Part shown: positions 56,020 through 64,000 of the stretch, in pieces
How the letters are laid out: each line of letters opens with the position of its first letter
How positions within the stretch are numbered: the first letter of the stretch is position 1
Assembly: GCF_950295315.1 (NCBI RefSeq)
Contig: NC_080179.1
Coordinates: 73,241,174-73,305,173 of the forward strand
Reading direction: 5' to 3'
Length of the DNA: 64,000 nucleotides
From: Erinaceus europaeus
Taxonomy: Eukaryota; Chordata; Mammalia; Eulipotyphla; Erinaceidae
The notes under the pieces: generated by a model
Databases searched by the model: none
What the model was told of the DNA's origin: nothing
Seen by the model: only the letters and a program-made list of their open reading frames with translations
Program-made: the position numbers and the translations under genes

Positions 56020-56140
56020 TCCTGGGCCTGTGGGGGGTGGGGTGGGGTGGCTGGGATGGGATACAGTCTTTTGGTGGTGGGAATGGTGTTTATGTACACT
56101 CCTAGTAAAGTGTAGTCATATAAATCACTAGTTAATTAAT
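56020..56140 (+). mobile_element. L1 3' terminus, diverged
   Basis: TGGGATGGGATACAGTC, TTTTGGTGGTGGGAATGGTG and a TAAATCACTAGTTAATTAAT end recall the L1 3' family. The GGGGTGG run (56033-56051) is low complexity. Confidence 0.5.
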
Positions 56141-56814
56141 ATGAGAGGGGAAAAATTAATTGTATGTCTCGAAGTTATTAAAACACACACAGACTGAGTC
56201 TTCTTAATATATAGGCTGTGTATTTGATATCTGGACTCTCTCAAAAGCCTAGACCAAGTAGATGAGAGGCAACCAGTGGCACAGCTATTTACAAGATACT
56301 GGGTACTATACAGCAAACCCTAACAAAAGGACTCTTCAGAGTTAATCCAATTACCAAATAATGTGATGATAACATTAACTATCCACTTTCTTTTTGAACC
56401 CTAAGACAGCAGGAATCTCACATTTCCACTATAGAGCCTTTATTTCCCCCAGTCCTGGAACCTTAGGATAGGGCCCACTTTGCTGCATACCTCTCCCAAT
56501 CCATATCAAATAATATTGCATCTGCCGATCGCAACCTAATCAATGCAACGATTGCCACCTCAACATGCTTCACCTCAGACTGTGTCCAGAGACTTCAGGC
56601 GTGGAATGACAACGCTTCAGCTTCATTACTAGGGTGAGACCTTTCCTTTCATAGTATTCTCTAATTCCATCCCAGGTGGATCACTTTCTAACAAAGTCCC
56701 AAAACCTAGATATACACCAGGTTCTGTGAGAGAGAGCATATGTTCACACGTATCCGTAAACTACTGCAAAATATATACCTGAAAGCAGAAGTACACTAGA
56801 GTTTGCAGTGAGTA
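56141..56814. other. Single-copy DNA
   Basis: No repeat or gene recognised. A few CpGs near 56525-56620. Confidence 0.4.
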
Positions 56815-57260
56815 CCCCCCTAACACTTCCTCTCCACTATTCCAAGCTTTGGGTCCATGATTGCTCAGCAATTTTGTTTGGCTTTGTATGTTAACTCTCT
56901 TTTCAGTCACCAGGTTCCAGATGTCATCAGGATGCTGGCCAGGCTTCCCTGGACTGAAGACCCCACCAATGTGTCCCCAGAGACCCACCCTACTAGGGAA
57001 AGAGAGAGGCAGACTGGGAGTATGGATCGACCAGTCAACACCCACGTTCAGCGGGGAAGCAATTACAGAAGCCAGACCTTCCACCTTCTGCAACCCACAA
57101 TGACCCTGGGTCCATGCTCCCAGAGGGACAGAGAATGGGAAAGCTATCAGGGGAGGGGGTGGGATATGGAGACTGGGTGGTGGGAATTGTGTGGATTTGT
57201 GCTCCTTCTACCCTATGGTTTTGTTAATTTATCCTTTCTTAAATAAAAAATAAATAAAAA
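56815..57260 (+). mobile_element. Young L1 3' end, 5'-truncated
   Basis: TTGGGTCCATGATTGCTCAG through GGGAAGCAATTACAGAAGCC to CCTTTCTTAAATAAAAAATA. A small deletion relative to other copies removes about 17 bp near 56976. Confidence 0.85.
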
Positions 57261-57779
57261 AATATTAACAAAGTAAAGTAAAATAAAAGAATTATGAAAT
57301 GAAAAAAAGGTATACGCACAACAAAACTTTTGTAATTCTACATGCATACATTTCTATTTGTTCTCCTTTTATGATATATACTTTATTGCATGTGCAACTT
57401 AATCTCCTATATACAATCACCTAAAAATGTAACAGTGGTAACTCATGAAATTTAAAATTGTCAGAAACAATAAAATTGGAAGCGTATTCCACTAGTTGGA
57501 AATTTTTTGAATCCATAAGTATGAGACATGAAGCTACAAACTGAAAAGTTTCAAAGGTGTGCAAGAAGAAAACAAAACTATTTTATATTTGTTTCTGTTC
57601 TATATTTTACTTTGCATGGTAGCTTATGTAGAGGCTTGGCCTTGATACATTAAAGCCCATTTGTCTTGGAGAAATCAGTGATATCCTCTGTTTCTAAAAA
57701 ACCCAATAATCTTTCTTTTTCGAAAGGTCAGTTAAATAGCCTCACTGGTTTTATACAGTTTATTAGAGTAAATGTTTTT
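57261..57779. other. Single-copy DNA
   Basis: A+T-rich; nothing recognised. Confidence 0.4.
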
Positions 57780-57966
57780 TTTTAAAAAAAACTTTATTAG
57801 TGATTTAATATTGATTTATAACATTGGGAGATAACAGCGTTATGATTCCACACCATTGCCACCACCACCACTGGAATTCTGTGTCCCTATTCCCTCCATT
57901 GGAAACTACAGTAGGCAAATATATAAAAATATAGATAATTATAGAAATAATAGTCAACCCAACCTT
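57780..57966 (-). mobile_element. L1 3' end with inverted upstream segment
   Basis: 57780-57915 is the 3' terminus on minus (AAACTTTATTAGTGATTTAA, ATTCCACACCATTGCCACC). From about 57916 the sequence TTATAGAAATAATAGTCAAC is in plus orientation, compared with the same family at 8955-8975. A 3' part in one direction joined to an upstream part in the other is typical of twin-primed L1 insertions. Confidence 0.55.
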
Positions 57967-58060
57967 GGAGGTGAATAAGCTATTTAAGTCATGTGGTTTT
58001 ATGGTAAGCCTATATGTAACAATAAAACTCACACCTTCAGTCTCCGCATCAGTAGACTAA

Positions 58061-58093
<33 letters not shown>

Positions 58094-58250
58094 CCATCAC
58101 TTCCAACTCAGAAACAACCCAGGTGAAATATGCCCCCTAAAACAAATACATGCAGTATTTGCTTCAAATAATCCCACCTCCTCAAATCAACAGCTTTCAA
58201 TCAGAGCAAGAATTCAGTCTTTCCTCTCTCTCTCTCTCTCTCTCTCTCTG
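58061..58250. repeat. Two (TC)n microsatellites
   Basis: TC/CT runs at about 58061-58094 and 58218-58250, separated by A/C-rich DNA. Confidence 0.92.
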
Positions 58251-59356
58251 TAAACTTGCCTACTTATTTACTTGCCTCTAGTTCTTTGGCTAATGCAATT
58301 GATGATGGCTGGCTCCCTTACTTCTGTAAGGTCTGAATAAATATCTTCTGTTCTCATTTTTATCATCACCATTTATTTCCAAAGTGACAGATATTTTGAG
58401 TCTGGGTACTTTTATCTGAATTATTAACAATGATGCATACCTATGCACTAATATAATAGTATAAATTTATGTGAAATAATAACATTAGAGACAAGTTGGC
58501 TATTGAACCCCTTGATTATTATTATAATTTTAATAAGAATTGTACAGAGAAATTGCAGAATCCTTAAGGGGGCAACCACACAGCCCACCTCCCTCCACTC
58601 TGGAAATTAATCCCTTCTGTTCATTTTGAAACATGAGATATTTTCCACTTGATCATGACTTACAGTTGGAGTTGAACTTCTCTTGGATTTCAAATAAGCC
58701 TTGGATACCTGTCTCTTAATTATTCAAATTCATTGTTCAAAGCATCCATGTCTTTGCTCTGCTGTATTTTCTGGATTATTTTCAAATATAAATTCAATCA
58801 TCAAATTCTGGTAAATGAGCAGAAATTAGGTAAAGATAATTTGTATGGAAATGACTGTTGAATATTCAGGGTTCCATTACACACAGTGCAAATGGAATGA
58901 CTAAAAGGTAGAAAGAATTTTATTATCGGCACTAAACCTTGAACCTTTTCATCTTTTCCCCAAGAAGTCAGTGGTTTTCCTGGAATAATGCTAAAATGGA
59001 GGCAAATTGAATAATAATAAGAACATAGGTAGACTGTAAAACCAGACTGAATTCTCTTCAAAGGTCTCTCACTTTCTAGCTTCATGCCCTTGAATAAACT
59101 ATTTCAATTTATATTATTCAATTTCTTTAAAGTGAATATAATTTCAGTGCATTGTGTCATAAGATTCTTGAGGCATCTGAATAATTTAATGCTTCCAGTT
59201 AATATAGTGTAAGGTTTAACACATAGAACATACTCAAGAAATAATTACTATTAGTGAGATTATTAAAAATCCAGATGTACTTACTCTATGATCTGTCAGT
59301 GATTTTTCTAGCCAAGCAAGTTTAGAAATATGACACAGATACACTGTGAGGAGTTG
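58251..59356. other. Single-copy DNA
   Basis: About 1.1 kb, A+T-rich. A 94-codon minus frame (58801-59085) has no recognisable domain. Confidence 0.4.
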
Positions 59357-59391
59357 TCACCTGCGCTTAACTCGCTACCGCCCAATGATAT
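59357..59391 (-). mobile_element. SINE head scrap (about 35 bp)
   Basis: CACCTGCGCTTAACTCGCTA and CCGCCCAA match the first bases of family A on minus. There is no body, tail or TSD. Confidence 0.6.
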
Positions 59392-59483
59392 CTTCTATTG
59401 GGTTAATTTCAACATTCTTACAGAGGTGCTAGGTCTACATGAGGCTCAGAAATGATTTTCTCATAAACCATGCATAGCTTCCT

Positions 59484-59552
59484 GTTCTGTATGCCAAGAC
59501 CTTCATGCAAGAAAGGGCAAAGCAGTGCTTTAGAAGAATTTAGCACCATTGC
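59484..59552. repeat. 69-bp dispersed duplicate, copy 1
   Basis: From GTTCTGTATGCCAAGACC to AGCACCATTGC. Identical to 61886-61954 except for one base (CAGTGC versus CAATGC). Not related to any repeat family recognised here. Confidence 0.96.
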
Positions 59553-59787
59553 AAAGCTCCCAAGAAGTATAGCATGTACTATTTGGCTATAGCTCGTCAG
59601 TCCTGTTAGAAACATGGAAGAAATCTGTCACTGCAGCCTACAAGGCGTCCTAGCACAAATGGTAGGCGCTCATTATGGAGGCCCCAGAGAGGCTTATATC
59701 TGTGTTAGGGTCAAGGTAAGTTTGGTGCTGTCTTCTGTGTCATGCTCTGGCAGTTACCCCTTTCTGATTCAAAATGGTTTTACTCTT

Positions 59788-59955
59788 GGAGCAGAATAGT
59801 TATGCCTGAGGCTTTGAAGTCCCCAGTGGTTCAGTCCTCAGAATCACCATTAAATCAGAGCTGAGCAGTGTTCTGATCTCACTTTCTCTCTGTTTCTCTC
59901 TAGATGTTTCCTCTCTTCTCATCTCCTCTTCATTCTCTCTCTAATTAAAATAAGT
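59788..59955 (+). mobile_element. Family B SINE
   Basis: GTTATGCCTGAGGCTTTGAA, GTGGTTCAGTCCTCAGAATC, AATCAGAGCTGAGCAGTG, CT tract and AATTAAAATAAGTAAATA tail. Confidence 0.78.
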
Positions 59956-59984
59956 AAATAAGTCATATCCATGAGTGACAACAT

Positions 59985-60200
59985 CTGGTATTCGTCAGAT
60001 GGATCCCAGGACTCAGGGAAAGTTGGACAGGGAGGGGGCTGTAGGGGTGAGAATGTTTTGGCCCTGATGCATGGTGATGAGAAAGGGGTGAGAATGTTTT
60101 GCAGGCACCTATCACAGGAGATGAGAAATTGTTTTATGTGTCAACAGCTGTACTTTAAACTATTAGCCTCTTAGTAATGTAATTTGGGATAAATAAATAA
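59985..60200 (+). mobile_element. L1M-like 3' end with small internal duplication
   Basis: GCAGGCACCTATCACAGG and TGTGTCAACAGCTGTAC are L1 3' motifs. AGGGGTGAGAATGTTTTG occurs twice (about 60042 and 60085), a local duplication. Confidence 0.72.
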
Positions 60201-60216
60201 ATTTAATATTTTTTAG

Positions 60217-60530
60217 ACCCCACCAATGTGTCCTGGAGCTCAGCTTCCCCAGAGACACACCTTACTAGGGAAAGAGAGAGGCAGACTGGGGGTATGGACC
60301 GACCAGTCAACGCCCATGTTCAGCGGGGAAGCAATTACAGAAGCCAGACCTTCTACCTTCTGCAACCCTCAACGACCCTGGGTCCATGCTCCCAGAGGGA
60401 TGGAGAATGGGAAAGCTATCAGGGGAGGGGGTGGGTTATGGGGATTGGGTGGTGGGAATTGTGTGGAGTTTTACCCCTCCTACCTTATGTTTTTGTTCAC
60501 TAATCCTTTCTTAAATAAAAATTAAAAAAA
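60217..60530 (+). mobile_element. Young L1 3' end, 5'-truncated
   Basis: ACCCCACCAATGTGTCCTGG to CCTTTCTTAAATAAAAATTA and an A-run. Very close to the copy at 41026-41331. No certain TSD. Confidence 0.86.
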
Positions 60531-60577
60531 AAAAAGTAAAGGCTTTACTCTGGCCAAAAGAAAGGTATAAAGTCCCA

Positions 60578-60815
60578 ACATTAGGGCTAAGGAATAGTTT
60601 ACCATGTTGAGTACATACCTGACCACGTGTGAAGACCTGAGTTCAAGCCCAAGACCACAACATGGGAGCACCGTTCAAAGAGGAAGAAACTTCATAGTAG
60701 CTAAGTGGTTTTTCAGAGTCTCTCTCTCTCTCCCTCTCCCCCTCCCCCTTCCCTCTTTCCCTCTCTTTCTCTCTCCTACTCTCTCTCTCTCTCCCTCTAT
60801 CTGAATAAAAGAGAA
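60578..60815 (+). mobile_element. tRNA-derived SINE (separate old type) with CT tract
   Basis: AGGAATAGTTTACCATGTTG head and GACCTGAGTTCAAGCCC box-B-like segment, followed by a long polypyrimidine tract (60719-60800) and AATAAAAGAGAA tail. Confidence 0.6.
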
Positions 60816-60959
60816 GGAGAACAAGAAGGAAAAGGTGGAAGGAAGAAGGGAGAGAGGAAGCATATGATGAGGAGGAGAAGAAGGAGTCATTTGCTGAGAG
60901 CAGTGGAGTCATACATACATAAAGCCCCAACGAAATCATAGTAGAAAAAAAATCGCAGG

Positions 60960-61180
60960 GCCTGGTGGTAGTGAACCTGGCTGAGCACACATGTTACAAT
61001 GTGCAAAGGACCCAGGCTCAAGGCCCTGCTCCCCACCTGCAGGGGGAAAGCTTCACAAGTAATGAAGCAGGGCTGTAAGGGTGTCTCTGTCCCTTTCCCT
61101 TTCTGTCTCCCCTACTCCTCTCAATGTCTCTCTGTCTCTACTCAATAATAAATAAAAATAGATTTAAGCAATAAAGTCTT
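60960..61180 (+). mobile_element. Family A-old SINE
   Basis: GGGCCTGGTGGTAGTGAACC head, GACCCAGGCTCAAGGCCC, CACCTGCAGGGGGAAAGC body, AATAATAAATAAAAATAG tail. Confidence 0.82.
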
Positions 61181-61885
61181 AAAAAACAAGAAAAGAAATC
61201 CCAATACAGTTGTGTGAGAGAGAAATAAAGGTCCTACATCAACTTAAATCCCTCAACTATACTCAAACCTAATTACATTTAGCAGATGGGCATAGCATAA
61301 AGTTTTCACTTCTGCTAGTTTCAGGACAGAAGAAGCTTGTAAGAAATGAATTCATGACTGTCTTTATGCCTTCATTCAGTTAGTTCTAGGATCTAGTTAG
61401 ACACTTTTTCAGATTCTGGCTGGGAGCAGTTTCCAAATTATCCACCCTCGAGGATGCCCTGGGAGGTGAAGGAGAATTGCCAGGAGATAGACTGAACATG
61501 TAATCTGAGTGCATTTAGCACGAATTGTCACTGATATAAAATCTAAACCTTCCCTTAAGCACATACTCTCCCACTGTGGGGAAGTCTTAAGAGACACGGC
61601 AGCTTGTTCCTTCTTCAATGGACTTTTAATAAAACATTATTATCTGCCAGGCACTGTGTTACCCAGCCCAAGAGACTCACAGATGTATCATTCAGCTTCT
61701 ATGTTTTCAAGTGCAAGCCAGCTCAGATACTTCAGAGGAGAGTATGACATGGGGAATGCAACCCAGACATGTATAACCCATAAGTAGAGTACAGGACAAG
61801 CTTCAATCTTCTCCAGAGCAGAGGCCACTACTAAAGACAGGTTCTCAGAGTAGTAAATAAAGTGGATGCTGAAGAAGAGATTGTA
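61181..61885. other. Single-copy DNA
   Basis: No repeat or gene recognised. Confidence 0.4.
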
Positions 61886-61954
61886 GTTCTGTATGCCAAG
61901 ACCTTCATGCAAGAAAGGGCAAAGCAATGCTTTAGAAGAATTTAGCACCATTGC
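61886..61954. repeat. 69-bp dispersed duplicate, copy 2
   Basis: Second copy of 59484-59552, 2.4 kb away in the same orientation. It ends exactly where a minus-strand SINE head begins. Confidence 0.96.
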
Positions 61955-62030
61955 TGGAACCGGGATCCTTATGTGTCAGTCCTTGCGCTTTACGCCACGT
62001 GTGCTTAACCCACTGTGCTACAGCCCGACC
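61955..62030 (-). mobile_element. Tailless SINE head fused to the 69-bp duplicate
   Basis: GGAACCGGGATCCTTATG through GCTACAGCCCGACCCC: only the tRNA-like head, followed by C and CA runs (62031-62051). On minus the order is SINE head and then the 69-bp segment. Confidence 0.8.
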
Positions 62031-62051
62031 CCCCCCCACACACACACACAC

Positions 62052-62420
62052 CCAAAATTACTTTTTTAACAGCATGAATTTTTCAAATTTATTTATCTGG
62101 TAATGATAGGCAGCCAGAGCATCACTGTAATGCACGTGATACCTGGAATCAATCTGAAGTCCTCATGAACACAAGTGCAAAGCTTTATTCACTGCCCATC
62201 TCCAGGACTACTGGGAACCATATTTGAAGTTACATCTTTAATAGTACCAGAGGTGATCTGTACCAAAACATCATGTCAAATACTAATAAGCATGTTCATT
62301 TCTGAAAACTTCATCTGATAGTAACTGTTGAATTATTTACAGTGTGAGAATTTCTTCACTGCTTAAATATTTCATTGCCAAATAATGATCTCATTACATC
62401 TTAACTCAAATTTCTCTCAT
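62052..62420. other. Mostly single-copy DNA
   Basis: A possible family C remnant lies at 62080-62215 (ATTTATCTGGTAATGATAGG, GATACCTGGAATCAATC). Otherwise nothing is seen. Confidence 0.35.
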
Positions 62421-62777
62421 CCTTCTTAAACGTTTATTTTAAGCTTTGACTTTAAAGGAGCATCTGATAGAACTTTGTGCTTAAAATGGAGAGTAAGGGT
62501 TAAGAAAAAAAAAGTAAAAGAAGACGGCAAATTGGCTATAATGGGGGGAGATATCTGATGGTGACATTACCTGCCATTTAAATTCTGTTGGAGCAGAGAA
62601 ACGATTCATTTGCTCATGTTAGGCAGCATCATTTACATTTATTACATGGTTTCTTGAATCTCATTCATTTTACTACTGGAATGCCCCTCTGCGCTCTCTT
62701 CAGTTAAGTACCAATTTCCAGTAGATCATATAATGCTTAATGCTAGTTGATCATTTTAAATGAAACATGCATGCCAG

Positions 62778-62779
<2 letters not shown>
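62421..62779. other. Repeat-free block, possible conserved non-coding element
   Basis: About 350 bp without repeat similarity. Homeodomain-like ATTA cores are frequent (TCATTTAC, CTTAATGC, TAGTTGATCA). No open frame. A candidate only. Confidence 0.3.

Positions 62780-62815
<36 letters not shown>
62780..62815. repeat. (TTA)n microsatellite
   Basis: About 12 uninterrupted TTA/ATT units. Confidence 0.97.
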
Positions 62816-62816
<1 letters not shown>

Positions 62817-63120
62817 CTCAAGTAAAAAATATTTGGAGAGACCGTGGTTCTAGGGGAGTTATAACACACAGGACTCGCGTATGAAAGGAGGCAGCTTCAG
62901 TGCTGGTGCCATGAATAACCAAAGCAAAATAAAATTGCAGGAAAAGCAAACCTTGAGAAGAAACTGAATCTGGTAGCATCTATGTGTTTTCCAGCTGCTT
63001 TCCTCATTTTGTTTTTAAAGCGTGGACTTTTTATGGGGGCTTGGAATAGCCCTCACTCTAAGGATGGTTTCAGTTCACTGTACAAAATGAGTCTCAACTA
63101 AACGTTCATCAGCAGTGCAT
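62816..63120. other. Single-copy DNA
   Basis: No repeat or gene recognised. Confidence 0.4.
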
Positions 63121-63121
63121 A

Positions 63122-63580
63122 TTCTTTTTTATTTATTGTTTTATTTATAAAATGGAAATATTGACAAGACTATAGGATAAGAGGGGTACATTTCCAAATA
63201 ATGCCCACCCCCAGAGTTCCATCTCCAGTCCCCTCCCCTGATAGCTTCCCTATTCTTTTTTTTCCCAATTTTTTTTAAACATTTATTTATTTACTCCCTT
63301 TTGTTGCCCTTATTGTTTTACTGTTGTAGTTATTATTGATGTCGTTGTTGTTGGATAGGACAGAGAGAATGGAGAGAGGAAAGAAAGACAGAGAGGGGGA
63401 GAGAAAGACAGACACCTGCAGACCTGCTTCACCACCTGTGAAGCGACTCCCCTGCAGGTGGGGAGCCGGGGGCTCGAACCGGGATCCTTATGCCGGTCCT
63501 TGTGCTTTGCCAAGCACTTAACCCGCTGCGTTATCGCTGGACTCCTGCTTCCATATTCTTTATCCCTACAGTTACAGAAT
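63122..63580 (-). mobile_element. Young-type L1 3' end, split by a SINE
   Basis: TTATAAAATGGAAATATTGAC, GATAAGAGGGGTACATTTCC and CCTGATAGCTTCCCTATTC on the tail side. TATCCCTACAG resumes after the SINE. Confidence 0.78.
63259..63546 (-). mobile_element. Family A SINE, short form, near-consensus
   Basis: GGGGGCTCGAACCGGGATCC box B intact. TSD GCTTCCCTATTCTTT (63244-63258) versus GCTTCCATATTCTTT (63547-63561). Confidence 0.94.
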
Positions 63581-63861
63581 TAAACTATACCAAATCAGCT
63601 ACACAAACCATGCCCCCTCCCCCTGCCAAAACAAAGCAAGAACTATTACAAAAAGCAACTATCAAATATCCACTCCAGAGATAGAGGGGAAAAAAGGGAA
63701 AACAGAAACTAACTAAGCAAAACCAAACCAAACTCCTTCCACACAAGAAATCACAAACAACCCTCAATGTAAACAATACCAAAAGAGGCAGAAATTGGTC
63801 AATAATCTAGCAAACAGGTGGCTTGCAAATCAACCAGTTAGAAAGCTCCAGCCCCCTTTAA
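63581..63861. other. A/C-rich DNA
   Basis: Strongly A/C-biased on plus (CAAAACAAAGCAAG, ACCAAACCAAACTCC). Not assigned to a family. Confidence 0.4.
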
Positions 63862-63890
63862 GAAAACAAACAAAACAAAACAAAACAAAC
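63862..63890. repeat. (AAAAC)n microsatellite
   Basis: About five AAAAC/AAACA units. Confidence 0.93.
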
Positions 63891-63914
63891 ATATATGGCT
63901 TGGGAATTTCTTTT

Positions 63915-64000
63915 TTTTTTTTTTATTGATAACATTTTTTTTTTAATTTAAGAAAGGATTAATTAACAAAACCATAGGGTAGGAGGGGTACAACTCCACA
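63915..64000 (-). mobile_element. Young L1 3' end, cut by the window edge
   Basis: T-rich tail, AAGAAAGGATTAATTAACAA and GGGGTACAACTCCACA. It continues beyond the window. Confidence 0.85.

Noticed and set aside
58801..59085. A 94-codon minus frame.
   Set aside because: Composition is ordinary for single-copy A+T-rich DNA, with no signal or family resemblance.

Overview
This window looks like non-coding DNA from a placental mammal, most likely a hedgehog (Erinaceidae). The organism call rests mainly on one tRNA-derived SINE that recurs on both strands. Its head reads GGGAGTCGGGCGGTAGCGC, it has pol III A and B boxes, its body is pyrimidine-rich and its tail is CAACAA/AATAA-rich. I recognise it from memory as the abundant hedgehog (ERI-type) SINE; no database was searched. 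No convincing protein-coding gene, exon set or CpG island is visible. The longest open frames are a tandem repeat with a period divisible by three, L1 reverse-transcriptase debris, or pyrimidine-rich SINE sequence.

Repeat families used below. Family A: the young SINE, in a short form and a long form with about 70 extra bp at the 3' end. Family A-old: diverged relatives with a TTGAGCGCACATGTTACAA-like head. Family B: SINEs with a GGGCTGGGAGATAGC-like head and a CAGAGCTGAGCAGTGCTCTGG-like body. Family C: SINEs seen mostly on the minus strand, with TTGAACTCAGGACCTC and CCACCTCCCAGACCAC. L1: ORF2 fragments and two kinds of 3' end, an older L1M-like 3'UTR and a younger 3' end finishing with TGGGAATTGTGTGGAGTTGTACCCC, TTTCTTAAATAAAA and an A-run. 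LTRs: two precisely bounded solo LTRs, one reasonably bounded LTR nested in a SINE, and two LTR-like blocks with loose ends.

Layout. 1-9.4 kb: L1 3' ends and SINEs in A+T-rich single-copy DNA. 9.4-12.3 kb: an LTR-like block, an old L1 piece and a head-to-head pair of L1 3' ends. 12.3-20 kb: mostly single-copy, with L1 3' ends and a possible LTR at 17.5-18.2 kb. 20-28.5 kb: a SINE cluster, a clean solo LTR (23306-23640) and a long CA microsatellite. 30.87-33.96 kb: a nested structure, an L1 carrying a SINE that itself carries an LTR, a second solo LTR flanked by 83-bp direct repeats, and another SINE. 34-46 kb: dense SINE and L1 debris, including a minus-strand L1 ORF2 piece (41.87-43.17 kb). 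46.46-46.70 kb: a 3'-truncated 7SK RNA pseudogene. 49.86-50.78 kb: a 33-bp minisatellite of about 28 units, open in frame on both strands. 51.84-52.46 kb: a decayed retroviral integrase region on the minus strand with an internal 24-bp triplication. 53-64 kb: more L1 3' ends and SINEs, a 69-bp dispersed duplication (59.48 and 61.89 kb), and single-copy DNA that may include conserved non-coding sequence.

I found no operon, defence system, CRISPR array or intact gene set. The most interesting material is structural: unusual insertion footprints, tailless retropseudogenes, SINE chimeras and the minisatellite.
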